Source of the DNA: Streptomyces sennicomposti
GTDB lineage: Bacteria; Actinomycetota; Actinomycetes; Streptomycetales; Streptomycetaceae
Length of the DNA stretch: 64,000 bases
Direction of reading: 5' to 3'
Assembly: GCF_019890635.1 (NCBI RefSeq)
Contig: NZ_JAIOAB010000040.1
Location: 1-64,000, forward strand
The notes beneath the pieces were generated by a model that searched no databases, was not told the DNA's origin, and worked only from the letters and a program-made list of their open reading frames with translations. Made by a program: the position numbers and the translations under genes. Shown here one piece after another: positions 1 through 8,771 of the stretch; within the stretch, counting starts at the first letter, position 1; every line of letters begins with the position of its first letter.

Positions 1-569
1 GGGGGGCGTGGGGTTGGCTGGGAGGGGTCTCGGGTACACCATGGAAGTCACGGATCGTTCGCGACCGTGCTAACCCGGCCCGACTCCTCCCCCCCCCCCC
101 CCCCCCCGAGTCGGCCGTGGAGACGACCCCCGCTCTCCCCCCCGGCGGGGGTCGTCGCATGTCCGGGTGCGTTTCGCCCCTTCCCCGCGTGGCCGCGTGC
201 CGCCGTCGCCGTGCCGTACGGCCGCCGCTGCCGTCTCCGTGATCAGTGACCGTGTGTAGTTGTAGCGCTGCTCTGCGGAAGTCGCAGCCGAGTCGGTGGA
301 TGCGTCACCGGTATGGGTGACGGCCATTTTCACATCCGCCGAGTTGTCCACAGATTTCGATCAAGATCCACATGATTTCCCGGATCGCTGCACCGTGATT
401 CCTGCGCGCTCCACCGGCGGCGAAGTTCATGGCCGGTTCTGTTTGTCGGGCGCGTATGGCCGGTTTCTGTCGGCCGCCATATGGAGGCCGTTCGCCGGTT
501 CTTCACATGTTCCCGATTCGCGGGGCCGCAGGGGCCTCGCGCAGGACGCAGCGATAGGGGGACCCACCC
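1..569. other. Non-coding leader upstream of the tad operon
   Basis: No convincing gene is seen here. Open frames across it are arginine/proline-rich shadows without good start sites. The stretch holds a C homopolymer (separate entry) and, at 344-352, the 9-mer TTGTCCACA, which matches the Streptomyces DnaA-box consensus. The DNA from about 300 to 520 is less GC-rich than the genes around it, as expected for a promoter region of the rightward operon that starts at 570. I cannot assign a specific promoter. Confidence 0.5.
81..113. repeat. 19-base C homopolymer inside a short inverted repeat
   Basis: Positions 89-107 are an uninterrupted run of 19 C (G on the other strand). It is flanked by CGACTC (81-86) and GAGTCG (108-113), a perfect 6-bp inverted repeat, so the run would sit in a hairpin loop. 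Such a tract is prone to slippage and could form an i-motif or G-quadruplex. No function can be read from sequence, and the exact length may be affected by sequencing error. Confidence 0.8.
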
Positions 570-1673
570 ATGGCCGGAACCGTCACACACGATCCGCCGC
601 CCGGTGCCGCGGGGCACCAGGGCGGACCGCTGATCCTCACCGAGGACGCCAACCTCCTCGACGACCTGCTGCGCCTGTGCGCGGCGGCGGGCGCCACCCC
701 GGAGGTCCATCACACGGTGCCCGAGCGCGGCGGCGGCTGGGAGGCCGCCCCGCTGGTGCTGGTCGGCGACGACGCCGCCCGAAGGGTGCGCGGAGCCGCG
801 CGCCGACGCGGAGTGGTGCTCGTCGGCCGCGACCAGGACGACTCCGGCATCTGGCGGCGGGCCGTCGAGATCGGTGCCGACCACGTGCTGGTGCTGCCCG
901 ACGGCGAGCAGTGGCTCGTCGACCGGATCGCCGACGTCGCCGAGGGCGTCGGCAGGCCCGCCCTCACCGTCGGCGTCATCGGCGGCCGCGGCGGGGCCGG
1001 GGCGTCCACGCTGGCCTGCGCACTGGCCGTCACGGCCGCCCGCGAGGGACGGCGCACGCTCCTGGTGGACGCCGATCCGCTGGGCGGCGGACTCGACGTA
1101 CTGCTCGGCGGGGAGAGCGCCGAGGGACTGCGCTGGCCCGCGTTCGCCGCCTCCCGCGGCCGGGTCGGCGGCGGCGCCCTGGAGGAGTCGCTGCCCGAAC
1201 TGCACTCCCTGCGGGTGCTGAGCTGGGACCGCGGCGATCGTGTCACCGTGCCGCCACAGGCGGTCCGGGCGGTGCTGGCCGCGGCCCGCCGGCGCGGCGG
1301 TGCCGTGGTGGTGGACCTGCCCCGCCGTGTGGACGAAGGGGTCGCCGAGGTCCTGGCGCAGCTCGACGTCGGGCTGCTCGTCGTCCCCGCCGAACTGCGT
1401 GCCGTGGCCGCCGCCTCCCGGGTGGCCTCCGCCGTCGGCATGGTCCTGCGGGACCTGCGCGTGGCGGTACGCGGCCCGTACGCGCCCGGTCTGGACGACC
1501 GCGAGGTGGCCCGGCTGCTCGGTCTGCCGCTGATGGGCGAGGTGCCCGTGGAGTCCGGGCTGCGCCGGGTCGGCGAGGGCCGGACACCGCCCGGCGCCGC
1601 CGCGCGCGGACCGCTGGCCCGTTTCTGCACCGCGTTCTGGGAGCGGGCACTGGCCGAGGCGGGCGCCGCATGA
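570..1673 (+). CDS. ssd: Septum-site-determining/TadZ-like ATPase (CpaE family)
   Basis: First gene of the Tad/Flp operon, 367 aa. The N-terminal part (about 1-125) looks like a degenerate receiver-type domain. From about residue 130 it is a MinD/ParA-like ATPase whose P-loop reads GGRGGAGAST, so the usual second-half lysine (GKT/GKS) is replaced, a deviation seen in many TadZ/Ssd proteins. TadZ/CpaE proteins place the secretion machine at the cell pole. The mycobacterial orthologue is called Ssd because its overproduction disturbs septation. The ATG at 570 is preceded by an AGGGGG ribosome site. The stop overlaps the start of the next gene (ATGA), so the two are probably translationally coupled. 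Family assignment is firm; the division role is inferred from homology. Confidence 0.85.
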   Translation: MAGTVTHDPPPGAAGHQGGPLILTEDANLLDDLLRLCAAAGATPEVHHTVPERGGGWEAAPLVLVGDDAARRVRGAARRRGVVLVGRDQDDSGIWRRAVEIGADHVLVLPDGEQWLVDRIADVAEGVGRPALTVGVIGGRGGAGASTLACALAVTAAREGRRTLLVDADPLGGGLDVLLGGESAEGLRWPAFAASRGRVGGGALEESLPELHSLRVLSWDRGDRVTVPPQAVRAVLAAARRRGGAVVVDLPRRVDEGVAEVLAQLDVGLLVVPAELRAVAAASRVASAVGMVLRDLRVAVRGPYAPGLDDREVARLLGLPLMGEVPVESGLRRVGEGRTPPGAAARGPLARFCTAFWERALAEAGAA

Positions 1674-2950
1674 GGGCGGAGCAGTGGCGGCCCACCGGTG
1701 AGCCGGGCGCCTTGGCAGGCGCCCCCGGCGGACCCGGTCCGGCCGACGCGCCCGAAGCGGCCCCCGGCCAAGGTCTGTCCACCGACCTGCTGGACGGCGT
1801 ACGGCAATGGCTCGCGCGGAGCGGGGCCGAGCCGACCCCCGCCCGGGTGGCGCAGGCGCTGCGGGAACAGGGCCGGGTGCTCGGGGACGCGGAGGTCCTC
1901 GGCGCGGCCGAGCGGCTGCGGTCGGAGCTGATCGGCAGCGGGCCGCTGGAGCCGCTGCTCGCCGACCCGATGATGACCGACGTCCTCGTGTCGGGCCCGG
2001 ACCAGGTCTGGGTGGACCGGGGCGGCGGACTGGAGCGGGCCGCCGTCGCCTTCCCCGACGCGGCGGCCGTACGGCGCCTCGCCCAGCGCCTGGCCGCCGT
2101 CGCCGGACGGCGCCTGGACGACGCCCGGCCGTGGGTCGACGCCCGGCTGCCCGACGGCACCCGGCTGCACGCGGTGCTGCCCCCGGTCGCCGTCGGCTGC
2201 ACCTGTCTGTCGCTGCGGGTGGTCCGGCCCCGCGCCTTCACGCTCGGCGAGCTGGTGGCGGCGGGCACGGTGCCGCCGGGCGGGGACCTGGTGCTGCGGG
2301 CGCTGATCGAGGCGCGGCTGTCCTTCCTCGTCAGCGGCGGCACCGGTACGGGGAAGACGACGCTGCTCAGCGCGCTGCTGGGGCTGGTCGGGCCGGGCGA
2401 GCGGATCGTGCTCGCGGAGGACTCGGCAGAACTGCGGCCCGACCACCCGCACGTCGTCCGTCTGGAGACCAGACCCGCCAACCAGGAGGGAGCCGGCCTG
2501 GTCACCCTCGAAGACCTGGTGCGGCAGGCGCTGCGCATGCGGCCGGACCGGCTGGTGGTGGGCGAGGTGCGCGGCGGCGAGGTGGTCCATCTGCTGGCCG
2601 CGCTGAATACCGGCCACGAGGGCGGCTGCGGCACGGTGCACGCCAACGCGGCGGCCGACGTCCCCGCCCGGCTGGAGGCGCTGGGCACCGCCGCCGGGCT
2701 GGACCGGGCCGCGCTGCACAGCCAGCTGGCCGCCGCGCTGTCCGTGGTGGTGCATCTGGTGCGGGACCGCACCGGACGCCGGCGGATCGCGGAGGTGCGC
2801 GTGCTCGAACGGGACGCCACCGGCCTGGTGCGGACCGTTCCGGCGCTGCGCTGGGGCGCGGACGCCTTCGTGGCGGAACGGGGTTGGGAGCGGCTGCGAG
2901 GGCTGCTCCGGGCGGAGAACCAGGAGGGAAACGGTGGGCGCAGTGGGTGA
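1670..2950 (+). CDS. tadA: TadA/CpaF-type secretion ATPase
   Basis: 426 aa hexameric traffic ATPase that powers assembly of Flp-type pili. The Walker A segment GGTGTGKTT lies near residue 224; it is followed by an acidic Walker B/Asp box and by the conserved RMRPDRLVVGEVRGGE segment and GHEGGCGTVHAN, typical of the VirB11/CpaF family. The ATG at 1670 overlaps the ssd stop by four bases. The first 50 residues are Gly/Pro/Ala-rich and probably a flexible linker. The gene runs into tadB, which starts 17 bases before its end, so all of tadABC is one translational unit. Confidence 0.92.
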   Translation: MRAEQWRPTGEPGALAGAPGGPGPADAPEAAPGQGLSTDLLDGVRQWLARSGAEPTPARVAQALREQGRVLGDAEVLGAAERLRSELIGSGPLEPLLADPMMTDVLVSGPDQVWVDRGGGLERAAVAFPDAAAVRRLAQRLAAVAGRRLDDARPWVDARLPDGTRLHAVLPPVAVGCTCLSLRVVRPRAFTLGELVAAGTVPPGGDLVLRALIEARLSFLVSGGTGTGKTTLLSALLGLVGPGERIVLAEDSAELRPDHPHVVRLETRPANQEGAGLVTLEDLVRQALRMRPDRLVVGEVRGGEVVHLLAALNTGHEGGCGTVHANAAADVPARLEALGTAAGLDRAALHSQLAAALSVVVHLVRDRTGRRRIAEVRVLERDATGLVRTVPALRWGADAFVAERGWERLRGLLRAENQEGNGGRSG

Positions 2951-3833
2951 GTCCGTAGTGGGCGCATCGTCCGTGAGGTCCCTGCTCACGGGGGCGGTGG
3001 TGTTGTGCGCCGGGGTGGCCGTGTGGCTGGCCGGCGGGAGACGTGCCGGGGCGAGGCGGGCGCGGTTGCTGCTCGCCGGCGGAGGAGTGGTGGGCGCCGG
3101 GCCGCCGGGCTGGGACCGGGCGCGCCGTGAACTTCACCGGCTGCGCGACCGGTTGGCGGCCGAGTGGTGGGCGCCGGCCGCCGGGCTGCTGCTGGCGGCG
3201 CTGAGCGCGTCCGTGCTGCCGGTGGTCGCGGGAGCGGCCGCGGTGCCGGTGCTGCGCCGGGCCCGGCGCGCCCGGACCGCACGCCGGGCGCGGGAGCGGC
3301 GGGCCGACGCGGTGATCGCCCTGTGCGGGGCGCTCGCCGGTGAGGTGCGGGCCGGACGACAGCCGGGCGAGGCGCTGCTGTGCGCCGCGCGGGACTCCGG
3401 CGGCTTCGGGGCCGCCGAGGCGGCGGTGCTGGCGGCGGCGCGGTTCGGTGGGGACGTGCCCGGCGCGCTCGCCGCGGCGGCCCGGCGACCCGGTGCGGAG
3501 GGGCTGCGCGGGCTCGCCGCCTGCTGGCGGGTGGCGGTGGACCAGGGCGCGGGCCTGGCGGCCGGACTCGACCGGCTCGAAGCGGCCCTGCGCGCGGACC
3601 GCGACCAGCGCTGCGACCTGCGCGCGCAGTTGGCGGGCGCGCGGGCCACCGCCGTGATGCTCGCCGGTCTGCCGGTCCTCGGCCTGCTGCTCGGTACGGC
3701 CATGGGCGCCGACCCCTTGCACGTGCTGCTGCACACCGGGGCGGGGCTGGGCTGCCTCGTCGTCGGCGGGGTGCTGGAGGGCGCCGGCCTGTGGTGGGCG
3801 TCGGGCATCGTGCGACGGGCGGAGGCGGCATGA
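2934..3833 (+). CDS. tadB: TadB-like inner-membrane platform protein
   Basis: 299 aa type II secretion F-domain (GspF) protein. A hydrophobic segment sits near residues 12-28, paired segments near 80-105, and two more near 240-285; between them is a helical cytoplasmic domain containing ALAGEVRAGRQPGEAL and the ACWRVAVDQGAGLA pattern of GspF repeats. It forms the membrane base on which TadA acts, together with TadC. Start GTG 2934 lies inside the end of tadA and follows GGAGGGAAAC. Confidence 0.85.
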   Translation: MGAVGESVVGASSVRSLLTGAVVLCAGVAVWLAGGRRAGARRARLLLAGGGVVGAGPPGWDRARRELHRLRDRLAAEWWAPAAGLLLAALSASVLPVVAGAAAVPVLRRARRARTARRARERRADAVIALCGALAGEVRAGRQPGEALLCAARDSGGFGAAEAAVLAAARFGGDVPGALAAAARRPGAEGLRGLAACWRVAVDQGAGLAAGLDRLEAALRADRDQRCDLRAQLAGARATAVMLAGLPVLGLLLGTAMGADPLHVLLHTGAGLGCLVVGGVLEGAGLWWASGIVRRAEAA

Positions 3834-4624
3834 GCGCGGATGTTGTCCACAGGCTGGGGACGGCCGTGGGAGCCGTCGCGCTCCTGTGGGCGGCGGCGAG
3901 ATGGGCGGTGGCGGTGCGCTACGAGCGCGGAACCCGGCGGCGGCTGGCCTCGCTGCTGGACCGGGAGCCGGCCTTACGGGCGGAGCGCGCCGGACCCCGG
4001 CTTCCCGGCCCGGACGCGCTGCGGCAGTGGCTGCCGATGGCGGGAGTCCTCGGCGCCGGGTGGGCGGTGGTCGGCGGGTTCACCGGGGCCGCCGTCGGAC
4101 TGGCCTGCGCGGTCGCGCTGCGGCGGTGGCGCCGGCGAGCCCTCGGCCGGCCCGAAGCGGAGTACGACGCGGTCGAGGCGGCCCGCCAACTCCCGCTGGC
4201 CGCCGATCTGCTGGCCGCCTGCATCGCGGCCGGGGCCGGTCCGGTGATCGCCGCTCAGGCGGTCGGAGAGGCCCTGGACGGCCCCGTCGGGGAAGCGCTG
4301 GCACGGGGCGCGGCGGAGGTGCGGCTCGGCGGGGCGCCGGCCGACGCCTGGCGTCGGCTCGCCTCGATACCGGGAGCCGCCGCCCTGGCCCGGCTGCTGG
4401 AGCGGGCCGACGAGTCGGGCCTGCCCGCCGCCGGGCCGGTCGCCCGCCTCGCGGCCGACGTCCGCGCCGAGCGCTCGCGCACGGCCACGGCCCGGGCCCG
4501 CAGGGCGGCCGTCCTGGTCACCGGGCCGGTGGGGCTGTGCTTCCTGCCCGCCTTCGTCGCGGTCGGCGTACTGCCCGTGGTGATCGGCCTGGCGGGCGGG
4601 GCGCTGAGAGGGGGTGGTGGCTGA
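3830..4624 (+). CDS. tadC: TadC-like inner-membrane platform protein
   Basis: 264 aa GspF-type partner of TadB. It has hydrophobic segments near residues 12-28 and 65-95, a soluble domain with AARQLPLAADLLAACIAAG and RLLERADESGLPAAG, and a C-terminal membrane anchor (VLVTGPVGLCFLPAFVAVGV). The ATG overlaps the tadB stop (ATGA). The 5' end also contains a 9-mer TTGTCCACA (3843-3851), identical to the DnaA-box-like site upstream of the operon. Confidence 0.85.
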   Translation: MSADVVHRLGTAVGAVALLWAAARWAVAVRYERGTRRRLASLLDREPALRAERAGPRLPGPDALRQWLPMAGVLGAGWAVVGGFTGAAVGLACAVALRRWRRRALGRPEAEYDAVEAARQLPLAADLLAACIAAGAGPVIAAQAVGEALDGPVGEALARGAAEVRLGGAPADAWRRLASIPGAAALARLLERADESGLPAAGPVARLAADVRAERSRTATARARRAAVLVTGPVGLCFLPAFVAVGVLPVVIGLAGGALRGGGG

Positions 4625-4798
4625 GACGGCGGAGTGGACGGACGGCGCGGACGACAGCGCGCCGTGCGAAGGACGGGCCGTGCGCGAGAGGCGTACGGCA
4701 TAGGACGCGGGGCGCAGGGTGCGCCGCGCGGAAGGCGACCGCGCCGCGGACGGCGCGGCGCGACGGGAACGACGGAACGAGACCTCACGGGGGTTCGG

Positions 4799-4999
4799 AT
4801 GTACGGGAAGGTACGGGCGCGAGTGGGCGCCCTGGCGGGCCGGATGCGCCGGGACGCGGGAATGGTCACCTCGGAGTACGCGATGGGCATCATCGCGGCG
4901 GTGGCGTTCGCCGTGCTGCTGTACGAGGTGGTGACGAGCGGGCAGGTCAAGACGGAGCTGCAGAACATCGTGAAGCGGGCGCTCAGTGCCCGGACGTGA
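4799..4999 (+). CDS. Flp pilin-like small membrane protein (DUF4244)
   Basis: 66 aa: a basic N-terminus, the processing-site-like stretch DAGMVTSEYAMG, then one hydrophobic helix and a short tail. This layout matches DUF4244 peptides found in actinobacterial Tad operons, thought to be the Flp-type major pilin. The ATG at 4799 is preferred over upstream in-frame starts because the region 4625-4798 is low-complexity and does not resemble the family. No prepilin peptidase gene is present in the window, so processing must rely on a peptidase encoded elsewhere. Confidence 0.85.
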   Translation: MYGKVRARVGALAGRMRRDAGMVTSEYAMGIIAAVAFAVLLYEVVTSGQVKTELQNIVKRALSART

Positions 5000-5378
5000 G
5001 CGCCGCCGTCTGCGAGCGGACGACCGGGGGTTCGTGACGGCGGAGGCCGCCACGGTCCTGCCCGTGCTGGTGCTGCTGGTGGTGGCGCTGGTGTGGGGAC
5101 TGCTGGTCATGATCGCGCAGATCCAGTGCGTGGACGCCGCCCGGGCGGGCGCGCGGGCCGCGGCGCGGCAGGACCCGGACGGCGCGGTCGTCGCGGCCGT
5201 CCGGGCGACCGCGCCGCACGGGGCGAGGGTCACGGTGACGAGGAAGGGAGGACAGGTGCATGTGGCCGTGGTGGCCGCCCCGCCGGGGTTCGGGGCGCTG
5301 CCCTTCGAGTTGAGGGAGGAGGCCGTGGCGGACGCGGAGGAGACGGTGGGGGCGCGACCGGAGGGGGTGGGATCGTGA
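4986..5378 (+). CDS. TadE-like minor pilin
   Basis: 130 aa with the TadE signature: RGFVTAEAATVLPVLV followed by a hydrophobic helix and QCVDAARAGARAAAR. TadE proteins are pseudopilins cut by the prepilin peptidase and needed for pilus or secretion function. GTG start at 4986 overlaps the end of the DUF4244 gene; the stop overlaps the next start (GTGA). The C-terminal half is a small soluble domain with no recognisable motif. Confidence 0.85.
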   Translation: MPGRERRRLRADDRGFVTAEAATVLPVLVLLVVALVWGLLVMIAQIQCVDAARAGARAAARQDPDGAVVAAVRATAPHGARVTVTRKGGQVHVAVVAAPPGFGALPFELREEAVADAEETVGARPEGVGS

Positions 5379-5740
5379 GAGGCCGTCTCGCCGGGCGAGA
5401 CCGCGGTTCCGCCACCGTGTGGAGCGTGGGGGCGATCGCCCTGCTCTGCGTGGTGTTCGGCGCCGGCCTCGCCCTGGGGCAGGCCGTGATCACCCGGCAC
5501 CGCGCGGCCGGGGCCGCCGACCTCGCGGCGCTGGCCGCCGCGGACCACTGGCCCGAGGGCGGCGCGGCCGCCTGCCGGAGAGCGGAGCGGCTGGCACGGA
5601 TACAGCACGCCCGGCTCGTCCGGTGCGCGATCGTGGGCGACACCTCCGATGTGACGGCGGCGTCGGGACGGGAGCCGTTCGCGGCGCGGGTCCGGGCGAG
5701 AGCGGGGCCCGCGGGGCCCGCCCCCGCCCGGACGGGCTAG
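5375..5740 (+). CDS. TadE/G-like (Rv3654c-type) pseudopilin
   Basis: 121 aa. N-terminal DRGSATVWSVGAIALLCVVF and HRAAGAADLAALAAAD are the marks of the Rv3654c/TadG-like family in actinobacterial Tad loci. The GTG at 5375 overlaps the previous stop by four bases. The last gene of the operon; its TAG stop (5738-5740) shares the palindrome CTAG with the stop of the oppositely oriented helicase, so the two genes overlap by four bases tail to tail and leave no room for a terminator between them. Confidence 0.82.
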   Translation: MRGRLAGRDRGSATVWSVGAIALLCVVFGAGLALGQAVITRHRAAGAADLAALAAADHWPEGGAAACRRAERLARIQHARLVRCAIVGDTSDVTAASGREPFAARVRARAGPAGPAPARTG

Positions 5741-8241
5741 GACGCCTCCGTCTTCTCCTGCGGTCTCTCTTCCGGTCTCTCTTCCGGGTTTTCCTCCGGG
5801 GCGCCCTTCAGCAGCACGGTCAGCAGGCGGACGGCGCCTCTCTTGTGGAGCGGGTCGTTGCCGTTGCCGCACTTGGGGGACTGGATGCAGGACGGGCAGC
5901 CGGCGTCGCACTCGCAGGAGGCGATGGCCTCACGGGTGGCGGTGAGCCAGGCGCGGGCGGTGTGGAAGGCGCGTTCCGCGAAGCCCGCGCCGCCCGGGTG
6001 GCCGTCGTAGACGAAGACCGTGGGCAGCAGCGTGTCCGGGTGCAGTGGGATGGAGACGCCGCCGATGTCCCAGCGGTCGCAGGTCGCGAACAGGGGCAGC
6101 ATGCCGATCGACGCGTGCTCGGCGGCGTGCAGGGCGCCGCCGAGGATCTCCGGGTTGATCCGGGCCTCGTCGAGCTGGTCCTCGGTGACCGTCCACCACA
6201 CGGCGCGGGTGCGCAGCGTACGAGGAGGGAGGTCGAGTTTCGTCTCACCCAGCACCTCACCGGTGATGACCCGCCGGCGCAGGAAGGAGACCACCTGGTT
6301 GGTGACCTCGACGGAGCCGTAGCAGAGGCGGCCGTCGCCCCAGGGCACGGCGACGTCCGTCTCCAGGACGGAGATCGCCGTCGTGTCGCGGGCGACCGTC
6401 GTGTAGGGCGGGTTCGCCTGCTCGACCAGGGCGACCGAGTCGTCCAGATCGAGGGAGCGCACCAGGTACGTACGGCCCTGGTGCAGATGGACCGCGCCCT
6501 CGTGCACCGCGGTGTGCGAGGCGGCCTCGTCCACCGTGCCGAGCAGCCGCCCGGTGCCGGCCTCCACGACCTGCACCGGCCGGCCGCCCTCGCCGCGGAG
6601 GTCCGTCAGATCCGCCGCCCGCTCCCGGCGCGTCCAGTGCCAGGCCCTGGTCCGGCGGCGCAGCAGCTTCGCGGCCTCCAGCTGGGGCAGCAGATCCGCG
6701 CACGCCGGCCCGAACAGCTGTATGTCGTCGTCGGTGAGGGGCAGCTCGGCGGCGGCGGCGCACAGGTGCGGGGCGAGGACATACGGGTTGTCGGGGTCGA
6801 GGACCGTGGACTCGACCGGCTGGTCGAACAGCGCCTCCGGGTGGTGGACGAGGAAGGTGTCCAGCGGGTCGTCCCGGGCGACCAGCACCGCCAGGGCGCC
6901 CTGCCCGGCGCGGCCCGCCCGGCCCGCCTGCTGCCACAGGGAGGCGCGGGTGCCGGGGTATCCGGCGATCAGCACGGCGTCCAGGCCCGAGACGTCCACG
7001 CCGAGTTCCAGGGCCGTGGTGGCAGCCAGCCCCAGCAGCACGCCGGAGTGCAGGGCGCGCTCCAGGGCGCGGCGCTCCTCGGGGAGGTAACCGCCCCGGT
7101 ACGCCGCGACACGCCGGGCCAGCGGGCGGTCGATCTCCGCCAGCCGTTCCTGGGCGATCACGGAGATCAGCTCGGCGCCGCGCCGGGAGCGTACGAAGGC
7201 CACCGAGCGGATGCCCTGCAGGGTGAGGTCGGTCAGCAGGTCGGCGGTCTCGGCGGTGGCGGTACGGCGCACCGGGGCGCCCCGCTCGCCGTGCAGCTCG
7301 GTGAGGGGCGGCTCCCAGAGGGCGAACACCAGTTCACCGCGGGGCGAGGCGTCGTCGGCCACCTCCACGACGGGCAGGCCGGTGAGGCGCCCGGCGGCCA
7401 CCGAGGGCTCGGCCGCGGTCGCCGAGGCCAGCAGGAAGACGGGGGAGGCGCCGTAGCGCGCGCACAGCCGGCGCAGGCGGCGCAGGACCTGGGCGACATG
7501 GGAGCCGAAGACGCCCCGGTAGGTGTGGCACTCGTCGACGATGACGTACTTCAGGGCCCGCAGGAAGGAGGACCAGCGCGGGTGGGAGGGCAGGATCCCG
7601 CGGTGCAGCATGTCCGGGTTGGTGAGGACGTAGTTGGCGTACTGGCGGACCCACTCGCGTTCCTCGACCGGGGTGTCGCCGTCGTACACGGCGGGGCGCA
7701 CGGCGGTGCCCAGGGGGCGGGCGAGTTCCCGCACGGCGCGGCGCTGGTCGGCCGCCAGGGCCTTGGTGGGGGCCAGGTAGAGGGCGGTGGCGCCGCGGCC
7801 GTTGGCGGCCTCGGAGCCGTCCAGGAGCGTGGACAGCGTCGGCATCAGATACGCCAGGGACTTGCCGGACGCGGTGCCCGTGGCGATCACCACCGAGTCG
7901 CCGTCCAGGGCGTGCTCGGCCGCCAGTGCCTGGTGGGCCCACGGGTGTTCGATTCCGCAGGCCTGGACGGCCGCGATGACCTCCGGGCGAATCCGGTCGG
8001 GCCAGACGGCATGCCGACCCGCCCGCGGGGGCAAGTGCTCCGTATGAGTGATGCGTGCAGCCCGGCTCGGCCCCGAGGCGAGCCGGTCCAGAACCGCGCC
8101 CGGCGTCGGGCGGGTGGCGGGGTCCGTCGGGGATCCTTCGGATCGGTGATTCTTGGCCATTGGCACCGAGTGTGTCACCGGCGTGACGGACAATGGAGCC
8201 AAGGCGTCGTGCACGCCTGCCGGTAAGTGATTGAATGCCAT
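5737..8241 (-). CDS. DEAD/DEAH-box helicase with DUF1998 zinc-binding C-terminus
   Basis: 834 aa superfamily 2 helicase of the YprA/MrfA type. Walker A is ATGTASGKSLAY near residue 95; the Walker B motif is VIVDECHTYRG; later helicase motifs include LLASATAAEPS and QQAGRAGRAGQ. The C-terminus holds the four-cysteine cluster CECDAGCPSCIQSPKCGNG of DUF1998, which binds zinc in MrfA, a Bacillus mitomycin-C repair helicase. By analogy it acts in DNA repair. ATG at 8241 (MAFNHLPAG) was chosen as start because the upstream in-frame extension runs over the bldG gene; MAKNHRSEG, 27 residues further in, is an alternative. Confidence 0.88.
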   Translation of the reverse strand: MAFNHLPAGVHDALAPLSVTPVTHSVPMAKNHRSEGSPTDPATRPTPGAVLDRLASGPSRAARITHTEHLPPRAGRHAVWPDRIRPEVIAAVQACGIEHPWAHQALAAEHALDGDSVVIATGTASGKSLAYLMPTLSTLLDGSEAANGRGATALYLAPTKALAADQRRAVRELARPLGTAVRPAVYDGDTPVEEREWVRQYANYVLTNPDMLHRGILPSHPRWSSFLRALKYVIVDECHTYRGVFGSHVAQVLRRLRRLCARYGASPVFLLASATAAEPSVAAGRLTGLPVVEVADDASPRGELVFALWEPPLTELHGERGAPVRRTATAETADLLTDLTLQGIRSVAFVRSRRGAELISVIAQERLAEIDRPLARRVAAYRGGYLPEERRALERALHSGVLLGLAATTALELGVDVSGLDAVLIAGYPGTRASLWQQAGRAGRAGQGALAVLVARDDPLDTFLVHHPEALFDQPVESTVLDPDNPYVLAPHLCAAAAELPLTDDDIQLFGPACADLLPQLEAAKLLRRRTRAWHWTRRERAADLTDLRGEGGRPVQVVEAGTGRLLGTVDEAASHTAVHEGAVHLHQGRTYLVRSLDLDDSVALVEQANPPYTTVARDTTAISVLETDVAVPWGDGRLCYGSVEVTNQVVSFLRRRVITGEVLGETKLDLPPRTLRTRAVWWTVTEDQLDEARINPEILGGALHAAEHASIGMLPLFATCDRWDIGGVSIPLHPDTLLPTVFVYDGHPGGAGFAERAFHTARAWLTATREAIASCECDAGCPSCIQSPKCGNGNDPLHKRGAVRLLTVLLKGAPEENPEERPEERPQEKTEAS

Positions 8242-8323
8242 CGCGGCTGGCGAACCGTCCCGGGGGGCTTCAAGCCGAGGTGCCCGAGGGGCGACCGCTC
8301 GATAGCAAGGTGCTGGAGGATCC

Positions 8324-8665
8324 GTGGACCTGTCCCTGTCGACCCGTACCGTCGGCGATCGTACGGTCGTCGAGGTCGGTGGCGAAATCGACGTATATAC
8401 CGCGCCCAAGCTGCGCGAGCAGCTGGTCGAGCTGGTGAACGACGGGAATTTCCACCTCGTCGTCGACATGGAGGGCGTGGACTTCCTCGACTCCACCGGA
8501 CTCGGCGTGCTGGTCGGCGGCCTGAAGCGAGTGCGTGCCCATGAGGGCTCGCTGCGCCTGGTCTGCAACCAGGAGCGCATTCTCAAGATCTTCCGCATCA
8601 CCGGTCTGACCAAGGTGTTCCCGATCCACACCTCGGTCGACGAAGCGGTGGCGGCCACCGACTGA
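8324..8665 (+). CDS. bldG: Anti-sigma factor antagonist BldG
   Basis: 113 aa STAS-domain protein that I recognise as BldG, needed for aerial hyphae and antibiotic production in Streptomyces. The phosphorylation site lies in the motif DFLDSTGLGVL, with Ser57 at the position known in S. coelicolor BldG. Unphosphorylated BldG binds anti-sigma factors, phosphorylated BldG does not. GTG start at 8324. The next gene encodes an anti-sigma kinase-type protein, as in S. coelicolor, where the two are co-transcribed. It diverges from the helicase gene with 82 bases between starts. Confidence 0.96.
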   Translation: MDLSLSTRTVGDRTVVEVGGEIDVYTAPKLREQLVELVNDGNFHLVVDMEGVDFLDSTGLGVLVGGLKRVRAHEGSLRLVCNQERILKIFRITGLTKVFPIHTSVDEAVAATD

Positions 8666-8771
8666 CCGCCGGCCCCGGGCCGGTGTCCGGGGCGGAAGAA
8701 GTTCATGCGGGGGACCGGGCTCTCGGCGGCCCGGCCCCTCGACAGCACGCCCGTACCTCCTAGGGGGATGC

